A stretch of 64,000 nucleotides of DNA from JAGORM01 sp964406795 (GTDB lineage: Bacteria > Patescibacteriota > Microgenomatia > Levybacterales > GWA1-39-11), in the NCBI GenBank assembly GCA_964406795.1, contig CAYOTA010000008.1:1-64000 (forward strand), in the 5' to 3' direction. The notes under the pieces were generated by a model. It did no database searches. It worked only from the letters and a program-made list of their open reading frames with translations, and was not told the DNA's origin. Both the position numbers and the translations under genes were made by a program. Positions 7,322 to 14,331 of this stretch are shown here, piece by piece. Position 1 is the stretch's first letter. Each line of letters begins with the position of its first letter.

Positions 7322-7996
7322 ATGCCAGAAAAATTTAAACTTATACCTATTGAAGATGCTTCCGGCACTCAATTTGACCGCTTAAGAAAAGGCGTAAAGG
7401 ATTCCCGTGGGCGACTAGACGTATGGGTGAACCCGTATCCTAATTACCCAGGAAAAGAATTTTTTGGTAATTTTGAGCCATCCCAGGATTATAAAGGTGC
7501 TCGTGACAACACACTCAAAAGACAAGGCCAAGTTGTAATTTTTGAAGACAATGGTATGAAAGATTTGAGCGCAAATTTAAGAAGAAGCGGATTTAGGGGT
7601 GAAGCCATTGTCATACCTACGATCAGGGGAGAAGTGGACCCAAACTGGACAGATTGGGAGGGCATGGGAAACCATCTAAAAGAAGCAGGTGTTTCTAGTA
7701 TTTCTCTTGGTGGTGCATTTTTATGGGAACATCACGCTTCTGATGAAGGAAACGTGCGTGTGCCAAAGTTTGGCGAATTACCAGTTTTCGACAACTTACC
7801 ATTTGGTGACGCACTTGATGCAGTTCGACTAGATGTTATGAAGTTGAAAGATCAAGGAGTAAAAGAGCCGGCTGCCAGCAACTGGGTTGACTCAGGATAT
7901 CTTCCCGGTGGAGCGGTAGGACTTGTTGCCCTTAATTTTTTGAGAGTAGGACTTAATCCAAGCATGACACAAGCCTCAGCCCGTCCTCGTAGATAA
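7322..7996 (+). CDS. Protein of unknown function in hexokinase operon
   Basis: I do not recognise this 224-residue protein. The ATG at 7322 is taken as start, 4 nt after the stop of the HAD gene; a TTG at 7307 would overlap it. It appears soluble: alternating polar strands and helices, a glycine-rich stretch (GFRGEAIVIPTIRGEVDPNW), then EAGVSSISLGGAFLWEHHAS with two histidines and an aromatic cluster, and a hydrophobic C-terminal part (GGAVGLVALNFLRVGL) that could be a buried helix. No signal peptide, no cysteines, no catalytic motif. It sits between a HAD phosphatase and a hexokinase-like gene with nearly no spacing, so it is probably co-translated and functionally tied to them. Confidence 0.75.
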   Translation: MPEKFKLIPIEDASGTQFDRLRKGVKDSRGRLDVWVNPYPNYPGKEFFGNFEPSQDYKGARDNTLKRQGQVVIFEDNGMKDLSANLRRSGFRGEAIVIPTIRGEVDPNWTDWEGMGNHLKEAGVSSISLGGAFLWEHHASDEGNVRVPKFGELPVFDNLPFGDALDAVRLDVMKLKDQGVKEPAASNWVDSGYLPGGAVGLVALNFLRVGLNPSMTQASARPRR

Positions 7997-8004
7997 AAAA
8001 CAAA

Positions 8005-9075
8005 ATGGATATAAAAATACTGTCCGAAATCAAAAATAATTTTTTGTCAGAGCTTGAGAAGGCTAATTCCGGAGAGAAAACGAGCTTGCCATTTATCATA
8101 CATGAAATCCCTGAATTTTCTTTAGTGAAGGATGGTGAAGTATTTCAGGTAATAATTATTGGTGGAACGAATGGTGTAATCGCGGAAGTTAAAAAAAATG
8201 GAAAATCATGTGAAATTATTACGCAGAAAAGTATAACCCTTCCTATCTTGGCAAATAAAGAAGATTTTTTATTACTTATAGATCAGCATCTTTCCCCAAA
8301 TGTCTCTGTATTAGCGCTTAACTTTGCGTTTGCAATAAGTCCGGTGTTTGAAAATGGAAAGCTGGATGGAAAATTATTAGTAGGAGCAAAGGGGCATGCA
8401 TTTAGAGGGCTTGTGGGTGAGAATATTGGGTTAGCTGTTGAAAAATCTATTCTAGAAAAACGAAATCAAAAGATCTTGGTTTCAGTTGCAAATGACACAG
8501 TGTGTTTGCTTCTGTCAGGACTTGAAAAGAATGAACCTTCAAAGCTTGCCGCAGGAGTTGTTGGAAGTGGTATGAATTTCGCAGTTTTCCTAGATTCTCA
8601 GAAATTAGTTAATTTGGAATCAGCAAATTTTAATAAATTCACTTTGTCCCCGGAAGTAGTTGAGATAGATGCGGAATCTTCAAGCCCAGGGACATATCTC
8701 TATGAAAAAGCTGTGGCAGGTGTGTATTTATATAAGCAATTTAATATATTGTTACGGCATAATCATATTTCTCATCCGGCTGTTTCGTCTACTGAAGAAA
8801 TGAACACGCTTGCAAAAGAAAATACCACAGAAGTAGGGCACTTGGCTCGAAAATTAATCATGCAGTCAGCACACTTAGTATCTTGTCAGGTAGCAGCGAT
8901 TATGGAATTTAAAAAAACTGATATGACATTTGTTATTGAAGGAAGTCTGTTTTGGAAAGGATATGAGTATCAAAAAACAGTTGAAGAAATTTTGAAAACA
9001 TTAATAAATTATAAAGCGGATTTTGTGGAAGTAGAGAATAGTGGAATTATTGGCGCCGCCCATTTAGTTATGTAG
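8005..9075 (+). CDS. Eukaryotic-type hexokinase homologue
   Basis: A 356-residue protein with the ordered motifs of the eukaryotic hexokinase family rather than bacterial ROK glucokinase: IIGGTNG (phosphate 1, usually DxGGTN; the leading Asp is replaced), LNFAFAISP (sugar loop, usually FSFP), LLVGAKGHAFRGLVGENI (compare WTKGFxxxxxxGxDV), VANDTVCLLLSG with the catalytic Asp (compare INDTVGTLxA), GVVGSGMNFAVFL (adenosine/phosphate 2), PGTYLYEKAVAGVYL (compare PGxxxfEKMxSGmYLG), IEGSLFWKG (compare vDGSvy) and GIIGAAHLVM. Family hexokinases have ~450 residues, so this is compact. It would phosphorylate a hexose with ATP in the cytosol. It ends the operon with the HAD phosphatase and an unknown protein. 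Homology is convincing; sugar specificity is not known. Confidence 0.85.
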   Translation: MDIKILSEIKNNFLSELEKANSGEKTSLPFIIHEIPEFSLVKDGEVFQVIIIGGTNGVIAEVKKNGKSCEIITQKSITLPILANKEDFLLLIDQHLSPNVSVLALNFAFAISPVFENGKLDGKLLVGAKGHAFRGLVGENIGLAVEKSILEKRNQKILVSVANDTVCLLLSGLEKNEPSKLAAGVVGSGMNFAVFLDSQKLVNLESANFNKFTLSPEVVEIDAESSSPGTYLYEKAVAGVYLYKQFNILLRHNHISHPAVSSTEEMNTLAKENTTEVGHLARKLIMQSAHLVSCQVAAIMEFKKTDMTFVIEGSLFWKGYEYQKTVEEILKTLINYKADFVEVENSGIIGAAHLVM

Positions 9076-9087
9076 AAAATATTGGAG

Positions 9088-9157
9088 AACATCTAACATC
9101 TAACATCTAACATCTAACATCTAACATCTAACAACTAATAACTAATAACTAACCAAT
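9088..9157. repeat. Heptanucleotide tandem repeat (aacatct)n
   Basis: Six perfect aacatct units (9088-9129), then aacaact, aataact, aataact and a degenerate tail. It follows the hexokinase stop and ends just before the convergent gene at 9171. Same period and similar sequence to the array in hisS. Confidence 0.9.
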
Positions 9158-9170
9158 AACTTTTAAATCC

Positions 9171-9590
9171 TTACCCGGCTCCATGTAATTTGTTTGACCT
9201 TTTTTGTTGAACTGCCAGTGGTTCCATTTTTTTCTTTGGTGCTACATATATTTTAGATGACTGCCCCTGTAAGTTATTCATTTGTGTATTTGAGTTAGCC
9301 TGTCCGCGCTCGGCGCTTTCAGCTCCTTGTTGGGTTCTGGGTTGTTCCTGAGGTGCAGGCATTTCCTGCTGCATAGCAAGTCCGCTTCTGATTTTGGCTA
9401 GTTTTGCCTGATCTTTCATTTTATATTCTTGTGTTTTTTGTGCTACTTCAGGGGGATTAATTGGTGCCAGGCCTTCTAAAATATTTATTGGGGTTTTAGC
9501 AATTTCGGAAACTGTTTCCTTTGCAATCTTTTTACCTTGTTCTCCAAGTTCACTTACAAAATCCCCTAATACAGTTCCTTTTTGCGGCAT
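9171..9590 (-). CDS. Hypothetical Gln/Ala-rich protein
   Basis: 139 residues, no membrane span. The N-terminal half is amphipathic helix (GDFVSELGEQGKKIAKETVS), the middle is a charged helix with YKMKDQAKLAKIRSGLA, and the C-terminal half is low-complexity and rich in Gln, Asn and Pro (MQQEMPAPQEQPRTQQGAES) ending in a basic tail. I recognise no family; proteins of this shape recur in Microgenomates genomes. ATG at 9590 is preceded by TACTAT-like sequence 9 nt upstream on the minus strand. Convergent with the hexokinase gene and divergent from the protease gene. It is probably real because codon use is even and the frame is open without a better overlapping gene. Confidence 0.6.
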   Translation of the reverse strand: MPQKGTVLGDFVSELGEQGKKIAKETVSEIAKTPINILEGLAPINPPEVAQKTQEYKMKDQAKLAKIRSGLAMQQEMPAPQEQPRTQQGAESAERGQANSNTQMNNLQGQSSKIYVAPKKKMEPLAVQQKRSNKLHGAG

Positions 9591-9637
9591 AATGCATTCA
9601 TAGTATCACTCATATGCAAACATGATCAAGTATGAAT

Positions 9638-9666
9638 TTGACAAAAATCAATGTTAGTATTACACT
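9638..9666 (+). promoter_or_regulatory. Promoter of the HtrA-like gene
   Basis: TTGACA (9638-9643), 17-nt spacer, TACACT (9661-9666). The predicted start of transcription falls after the first ATG (9669), which makes the in-frame ATG at 9678 a plausible true start. Confidence 0.6.
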
Positions 9667-9668
9667 AA

Positions 9669-10811
9669 ATGCCTTCTATGAAGAAGCTTCTTGTTTTGCT
9701 CGTTCTCTTGTTGATTGTTGCATTTTTATGGCAACAGGCACTTCCACTATTTGGAAAAAAGTTGCCTTTACAAAGTTCTGAAACAGTGAAAATCCTAAAA
9801 GAAGAGAATTTAGTAGTAGATGTTGTTAAAAAGGTTGGCCCGTCCGTTGTAACAATAGGCGTTGAAGTGTCCCCAAATAGTCGCAATGGGCAGGAATTAG
9901 GCCCGTTTTCGCTTTTCTTTGAAGAGCCGTCTGTAACCCCAGAAAATAGTGAGGTAGAAGATGAGTATATTGGCTCAGGGTTTGTACTCACTAAAGAAGG
10001 GCTTATTGCAACAAATAAACATGTTGTGTCGTCCGGAACAGACAGATATATAGTGGTGGATGATAAAGGAAATAAGTATGAAGTTGAAAAGGTGTACAGA
10101 GATCCATTAAATGATTTGGCAATTCTTAAAACTTCTAAAACTCCAACTGGCGGATTTAAAGAAATTTCCTTTGGTGAATCAGGAAATGTAGAAGTAGGCC
10201 AGTTTGTGATTGCAATTGGAACGGCTCTTGGTGAGTTTAGAAATACAGTTACAACAGGCGTTGTGTCAGGTTTAGGACGTGGAATTACTGCCGGAAGTGC
10301 CTTTCAGGGTTTTGCGGAAAGGCTTGATAACGTAATCCAAACAGATGCTGCTATTAACCCAGGAAACAGTGGGGGACCACTCCTAAATGCGTCAGGACAA
10401 GTAATTGGAATTAATACTGCAGTTGCACAAAACGGGCAAAACATTGGTTTTGCAATTCCTATTAATATTATTAAGCAAAGTGTTGAAAACTTTAATGAAA
10501 CAGGCCAATTTAATAGACCATATTTAGGTGTCTCATACATCATACTTTCCAAACAAGCAGCTTTATTAAATGGACTTCCTGAGGGAGCATATGTGCGCGC
10601 AGTGATCCCAGATTCGTCAGCAGATAAAACTGGAATTCAGGTAGATGACATACTATCAGAAATTGATGGAAAAAAAATTACAAATGAAAATGGGGGACTT
10701 GCTGGAGTTATATCAAAAAAGAAGATAGGCGACAGCGCAAAATTAAAAGTAATAAGAGGGGACGAAACGTTGGAGTTAGAAGTAGCACTTGAAGCCGCAC
10801 CACAAGAGTAA
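9669..10811 (+). CDS. HtrA/DegP-like trypsin-fold serine protease with PDZ domain
   Basis: A membrane-anchored quality-control protease of 380 residues. Residues ~4-22 form a hydrophobic signal anchor (KKLLVLLVLLLIVAFLW). The protease domain has the full catalytic triad: His118 in ATNKHVVS, Asp149 in NDLAILKT and Ser234 in NPGNSGGPLLN. A single PDZ domain follows (about 290-375), with RPYLGVSY and the ligand-groove region GAYVRAVIPDSSADKTGIQ. It acts outside the membrane on unfolded proteins. MKKLL at 9678 may be the true start given the position of the promoter. It lies upstream of, but about 60 nt away from, the rpsF operon, which has its own promoter. Confident on family and activity. Confidence 0.93.
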   Translation: MPSMKKLLVLLVLLLIVAFLWQQALPLFGKKLPLQSSETVKILKEENLVVDVVKKVGPSVVTIGVEVSPNSRNGQELGPFSLFFEEPSVTPENSEVEDEYIGSGFVLTKEGLIATNKHVVSSGTDRYIVVDDKGNKYEVEKVYRDPLNDLAILKTSKTPTGGFKEISFGESGNVEVGQFVIAIGTALGEFRNTVTTGVVSGLGRGITAGSAFQGFAERLDNVIQTDAAINPGNSGGPLLNASGQVIGINTAVAQNGQNIGFAIPINIIKQSVENFNETGQFNRPYLGVSYIILSKQAALLNGLPEGAYVRAVIPDSSADKTGIQVDDILSEIDGKKITNENGGLAGVISKKKIGDSAKLKVIRGDETLELEVALEAAPQE

Positions 10812-10832
10812 TTGACCACTTTTGGAAAGGCC

Positions 10833-10862
10833 TTGTTTTTGAGCCTTGTTTTTTTGTATAAT
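10833..10862 (+). promoter_or_regulatory. Promoter of the rpsF-ssb-rpsR operon
   Basis: TTGTTT (10833-10838), 18-nt spacer, TATAAT (10857-10862); ATG at 10874 follows 11 nt later, giving a leader of only about 5 nt. Confidence 0.65.
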
Positions 10863-10873
10863 ACAAACACTTT

Positions 10874-11146
10874 ATGCGAAATTATAAATTGATAGTTGTT
10901 CTAAAAGGGGACATTACAAAAGACAAAAAACAGAAAATGCTGGAAAATATTCAGACATGGGCTGGAGCTGTTGACACAAAGGTCTCCGAATTAGGAGAGA
11001 AAAAATTGGCCTACACTATTAAAAGAGAAAAAAAGGGAGATTATGTTGCATTGAATTTCAATTCAGAAAATATTGCAGTAGATTTTGAGAAAAGGTTAAT
11101 CAATCAAGACGATATTTTACGGCACTTAATGATACGAGTAAAGTAA
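10874..11146 (+). CDS. rpsF: Ribosomal protein bS6
   Basis: Small-subunit ribosomal protein S6, which binds with S18 to the central domain of 16S rRNA. The 90 residues show the ferredoxin-like fold: strand YKLIVVLKG, a helix with KKQKMLENIQTWAG, then the conserved ELGEKKLAYTIKREKKGDYV and the C-terminal LINQDDILRHLMIRVK (compare lxxxExVLRyLtvrxe). It is the first gene of a three-gene set with ssb (8 nt downstream) and rpsR. The very short leader leaves little room for the S6:S18-binding leader RNA known from other bacteria. Confidence 0.95.
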   Translation: MRNYKLIVVLKGDITKDKKQKMLENIQTWAGAVDTKVSELGEKKLAYTIKREKKGDYVALNFNSENIAVDFEKRLINQDDILRHLMIRVK

Positions 11147-11154
11147 TTTAAAAA

Positions 11155-11625
11155 ATGGCGCGTTCATTGAATAGAGTACAATTGATTGGGAATTTGACAC
11201 GGGATCCGGAGTTGCGTTACACACCTCAGGGAACTGCGGTATGTACATTTGGGCTCGCTACTAATAGGAGTTGGACAACGGACAACGGAGAAAAGAAAGA
11301 GGACACAGAATTTCACAGAATTGTTGTGTGGAACAAATTAGCAGAGTTGTGTTCTCAGCTCTTATCCAAAGGACGCAAAGTGTACGTGGAAGGAAGAATT
11401 GCGAATAGATCATGGACAGGACAGGACGGTACACAAAAAAGTACAACAGAAATTGTTATTGAGGATATGATAATTCTTGATAACAAAAGGACAGAAGGAA
11501 ACACTGACTCTCATCAAGAGGCGCCAGTTGTTGAAAAGCCTATTGCTGAAAGTCCAAAAACTGAAAAAGTAGAGACTAAAAAAGCAGTATCCGAGGATAT
11601 TAATCCGGACGATATACCTTTCTAA
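11155..11625 (+). CDS. ssb: Single-stranded DNA-binding protein
   Basis: 156 residues with a complete bacterial SSB OB fold (about 1-110): MARSLNRVQLIGNLTRDPEL at the start, TAVCTFGLATNRSW, EFHRIVVWNKLAELCSQLL and the GRKVYVEGRI element. A Glu/Pro/Lys-rich linker follows and the protein ends in DINPDDIPF, the acidic tip that docks partner proteins such as PriA, RecQ and the pol III chi-like partners. It protects ssDNA during replication and repair. Position between rpsF and rpsR is the classic bacterial arrangement. Certain. Confidence 0.97.
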   Translation: MARSLNRVQLIGNLTRDPELRYTPQGTAVCTFGLATNRSWTTDNGEKKEDTEFHRIVVWNKLAELCSQLLSKGRKVYVEGRIANRSWTGQDGTQKSTTEIVIEDMIILDNKRTEGNTDSHQEAPVVEKPIAESPKTEKVETKKAVSEDINPDDIPF

Positions 11626-11646
11626 CGACTAACTAATAACAAATAT

Positions 11647-11889
11647 ATGAGTAACCAACGAAAAATACATATGAAGCGTGAAGTTCCAAAGAACTGCAGC
11701 TTTTGTAAGGAAGACAAAAATCCTGAATTTATGGAAACAGTAGGTCTTGAAAAATTTTTAACTGAGCGAGGAAAAATACTATCATCATCTAAAACTGGAG
11801 TTTGCACAAAGCACCAGAAAAAAATTACAATTGCAGTTAAACGAGCACGCCACCTAGCGCTTCTTCCATTTATAGTTCGTCCTGAGTAA
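11647..11889 (+). CDS. rpsR: Ribosomal protein bS18
   Basis: 80-residue small-subunit protein S18, partner of S6. Core motifs: NPEFMETVGLEKFLTERGKI (compare ixyKDxxxLxrfis.rGKI) and the C-terminal KKITIAVKRARHLALLPFI. It carries possible zinc ligands, CSFC near residues 17-20 and C-x2-H in GVCTKHQ, typical of the zinc-binding S18 form. It closes the rpsF-ssb-rpsR set; the gene for bL9 (rplI), which usually follows, is absent, and the next gene is a peptidase. Confident. Confidence 0.95.
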   Translation: MSNQRKIHMKREVPKNCSFCKEDKNPEFMETVGLEKFLTERGKILSSSKTGVCTKHQKKITIAVKRARHLALLPFIVRPE

Positions 11890-11944
11890 TTTTCTTCTTG
11901 CTTTTTCCCTTCATTTTTTACTACAATAAGAACTCAATAAATCC

Positions 11945-13234
11945 ATGAAAAAAAGGTTTTCCGTCTCTGTATTTCACATTGTTTTAGTTATTCTTTTAGC
12001 CGGGGGCTTAGGTTTTGTTATCGGAACTACTAAAATCAACACTTCTTGGAAGGGATTTATGCCTATTGCTACAATTCAGCAAAAGGATCCACCACCGTCC
12101 CAAGATCTAGACATGGGTCTTTTCTATGAAGTTTTAGATAAAGTAAACCGCGAATACTATGACAAGACTAAAATAAACTCAGACAAAGTGCTTCAAGGTG
12201 CCATTTCAGGCATGCTCCAAAGTCTTGACGATCCATATACTTCTTTTTTTCCCCCTAAACAAAATACAGATTTTAAAACGCAGTTAGCAGGTGAGTTTTC
12301 AGGAATTGGTGCTGAGTTGGGTTTAAGTTCGGAAAACCAAGTGATGATTATTGCCCCAATAGATGGCTCTCCAGCACAAAAAGCTGGCGTTAAGGCAGGA
12401 GACCTTGTTTTGTCGGTTGACGGAAATGATACGTATGGGTGGACATTGGCTAAGGCCGTTGAGTACATACGTGGACCAAAAGGAAGTGAAGTAAGCTTAT
12501 CTATCTTGCGGGATAAGGCAAAGGAGCCTGCAAAAGTAGCTATTAAGCGTGACACAATAGTTATAGAAAGTGTAAAGGGCTGGGTTAAAAACTTTACATG
12601 TGCTAATAACACATGTAAAGAAGCTAAAAGCTGTAGTGGAGCTAATTGTTCTAAGATTGCATACATTAGACTTTCTCAGTTTGGGGATAAAACAAATGAA
12701 GAATGGGTAAAAGTAATTAATGATTTATATCCTAAAATGAGCGGAGACAGTTTTAAGGGAATCGTATTGGATGTAAGGAATAATCCTGGTGGTTATTTAC
12801 AAGATGCAGTTTTTATTGCATCCGAATTTATAAAAGAGGGTGTGATTGTGTCTCAAGTGGACGGTGCACAGGCAAAATTAGACATGCCTGTTTCCAGAAC
12901 TGGTTTACTCACAGAACAACAGGTTATAGTTCTCACTAACAAAGGATCAGCGTCTGCATCGGAAATTGTGTCTGGAGCATTGCGTGATCACAAAAGAGCA
13001 AAGTTACTGGGAGAAACTACATTTGGTAAGGGAACTATTCAGCAGGCAGTGGACGTAGATGGTGGAGCATCGGTTCATATTACAGTTGGTAAATGGATTA
13101 CGCCAAATGGGACATGGGTGCACAAAAACGGCCTGAAGCCTGATATTGAGGTTAAATTTGATGAAAAGAAGTCAGCGGAGACTCCGGGAATTGATAATCA
13201 GCTCCAAGCAGCCATTCGAGAATTAACAAAGTGA
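11945..13234 (+). CDS. S41 carboxy-terminal processing peptidase (CtpA-like)
   Basis: A 429-residue exported serine peptidase. Signal anchor at about 6-26 (SVFHIVLVILLAGGLGFVIG), an N-terminal helical part, a PDZ domain (about 110-190; GEFSGIGAELGL and IIAPIDGSPAQKAGVKAGD), then the S41 core with the Ser nucleophile in NKGSASASEIVSGAL and the Lys base in ETTFGKGTIQQ. These enzymes trim C-termini or remodel envelope proteins outside the membrane. Unusual: about residue 215-238 an insert with four cysteines (NFTCANNTCKEAKSCSGANC) lies between the PDZ and the catalytic strands, suggesting disulfides or metal binding. Ends with a normal TGA. It follows rpsR with a 55-nt gap, including a possible TACAAT -10. 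Confidence 0.94.
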   Translation: MKKRFSVSVFHIVLVILLAGGLGFVIGTTKINTSWKGFMPIATIQQKDPPPSQDLDMGLFYEVLDKVNREYYDKTKINSDKVLQGAISGMLQSLDDPYTSFFPPKQNTDFKTQLAGEFSGIGAELGLSSENQVMIIAPIDGSPAQKAGVKAGDLVLSVDGNDTYGWTLAKAVEYIRGPKGSEVSLSILRDKAKEPAKVAIKRDTIVIESVKGWVKNFTCANNTCKEAKSCSGANCSKIAYIRLSQFGDKTNEEWVKVINDLYPKMSGDSFKGIVLDVRNNPGGYLQDAVFIASEFIKEGVIVSQVDGAQAKLDMPVSRTGLLTEQQVIVLTNKGSASASEIVSGALRDHKRAKLLGETTFGKGTIQQAVDVDGGASVHITVGKWITPNGTWVHKNGLKPDIEVKFDEKKSAETPGIDNQLQAAIRELTK

Positions 13235-13438
13235 ACTACTTTCGGCTTTTAACGTTTTAGCTCTATTTGCAATTGCTAATAGTTCACCTTTCTCTGCCTT
13301 TATTTGATCCATAAACTGACCTATCTTAGTATGTAATGCAACTCGTGATGATTTTGATACTTCACGCGTATTGCAGAGGAGAGCTTCTGTTTTCGAATCA
13401 GTCCGATAAAGGCTTCCTACATGTCCATCATTATCCAT
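13223..13438 (-). CDS. Small hypothetical protein (uncertain)
   Basis: A 71-residue reading frame, convergent with the S41 gene and overlapping its last 12 nt. Charged and helical (FMDQIKAEKGELLAIANRAK), no signal peptide or membrane span, no family recognised. It is the only open frame of size between the peptidase and the RAYT element, so it may be a short real gene or chance. Promoter not evident. Confidence 0.35.
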   Translation of the reverse strand: MDNDGHVGSLYRTDSKTEALLCNTREVSKSSRVALHTKIGQFMDQIKAEKGELLAIANRAKTLKAESSSLC

Positions 13439-13470
13439 CTTTTATAGAAATTCACGTTGCCCACAGTTAT

Positions 13471-13512
13471 CAATACAAATCAACCCCAGGGGTTGCGTAG
13501 CTACGCAACCTA
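13471..13512. repeat. Palindromic REP-like element, copy 1
   Basis: Consists of a 7-nt lead, AACCCCAGGGGTT and the perfect 20-bp palindrome GGTTGCGTAGCTACGCAACC at 13491-13510. The same element occurs at 14217-14261 on the other side of the transposase gene and, slightly diverged, at 25721-25762. Confidence 0.9.
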
Positions 13513-13517
13513 GATAT

Positions 13518-14183
13518 TTACGCTTCAAGAAGTAGATGCATGATTCGGGACAGTTTTCGTTGGTAGTCCGCTCGATCATTCACAAATTCTTTATATTCAT
13601 CTTTAGTTTTAAACTGAGACAGGATTATATTTTTGTCATACCAGCTATAGTTAGAATTACTTATATACTCGGGATAAGATGACCATCTGTACGCTTCAAG
13701 TTCCCGTGTATCTCTTACCACATGGGATGTGTATGGGTTGAGATGAATATATCTTGAAACATGAAGAAGTTGAGTAGTATCTTCAATGTGTACGGATTTA
13801 AATTCTCCCTGTAATAAGTGTCCACTTCTTTTGTGTTTAGTATTAATATATCTAGTTAGGCTATTTTGAAAATTTCCCATAAATTTTGCAATTCCATTAT
13901 CCTGTTCTTGTTGAATTAATAAATGAAAATGATTAGGCATTAAACATGCACAAATAACATTTACAATTTTTTCTCTTGGGTGAGTAGACGCTGTAGTCTT
14001 GTATTCATCACTCATTGCAATATATTTGGAATAACTTGGGAGATTTTTGTAGGTGTAGTAACTTAATATTCCCATTGTCCGTTTGTAATCAGCTTTATTG
14101 AAGAATATTGGTTGTTTATTTACACCACGATTGAAAACATGGTAGTATTCTCCAGTAACAAGAGGAACTTTTCTAGTTGGCAT
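13518..14183 (-). CDS. REP-associated tyrosine transposase (RAYT, IS200-like HUH)
   Basis: A Y1-type HUH transposase-like protein of the TnpA-REP group, 221 residues from the ATG at 14183 (MPTRKVPLV); a longer frame to 14219 exists but runs into the flanking repeat. Hallmarks: GEYYHVFNRGVNKQPIFF at the start, the HUH metal site in CLMPNHFHLLIQQ, a LQGEFKSVHIED segment, and the catalytic region HVSRYIHLNPYTSH with the YRWSSYPEY element. RAYTs are single-copy, domesticated transposases that nick and may spread REP palindromes rather than themselves. Here two copies of one palindrome bracket the gene precisely, and a third lies 11.5 kb away. Confident on family; whether it is active is unknown. 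Confidence 0.93.
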   Translation of the reverse strand: MPTRKVPLVTGEYYHVFNRGVNKQPIFFNKADYKRTMGILSYYTYKNLPSYSKYIAMSDEYKTTASTHPREKIVNVICACLMPNHFHLLIQQEQDNGIAKFMGNFQNSLTRYINTKHKRSGHLLQGEFKSVHIEDTTQLLHVSRYIHLNPYTSHVVRDTRELEAYRWSSYPEYISNSNYSWYDKNIILSQFKTKDEYKEFVNDRADYQRKLSRIMHLLLEA

Positions 14184-14216
14184 ATTACTAACATAATAAA
14201 CCATATCCTGAGATGT

Positions 14217-14261
14217 CAATACGAATCAACCCCAGGGGTTGCGTAGCTACGCAACCTAAGG
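14217..14261. repeat. Palindromic REP-like element, copy 2
   Basis: Same sequence as copy 1, with palindrome GGTTGCGTAGCTACGCAACC at 14237-14256; it lies on the start side of the RAYT gene, in the same orientation as copy 1. It is followed by the cysS promoter. Confidence 0.9.
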
Positions 14262-14331
14262 ATTTGAATTATTTGAAGAAAGCTTTAGGTTAATCCTATC
14301 AAGGGTTGTTAAAATCTGGTAAAATGAAGCC

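Noticed and set aside
9088..9157. CRISPR-like or protein-coding repeat
   Set aside because: Simple heptanucleotide microsatellite in a non-coding gap; units too short and no spacers.
13235..13470. RNA gene between the S41 peptidase and the RAYT
   Set aside because: No tRNA, SRP, tmRNA or RNase P landmarks could be seen; only a doubtful small frame is present.
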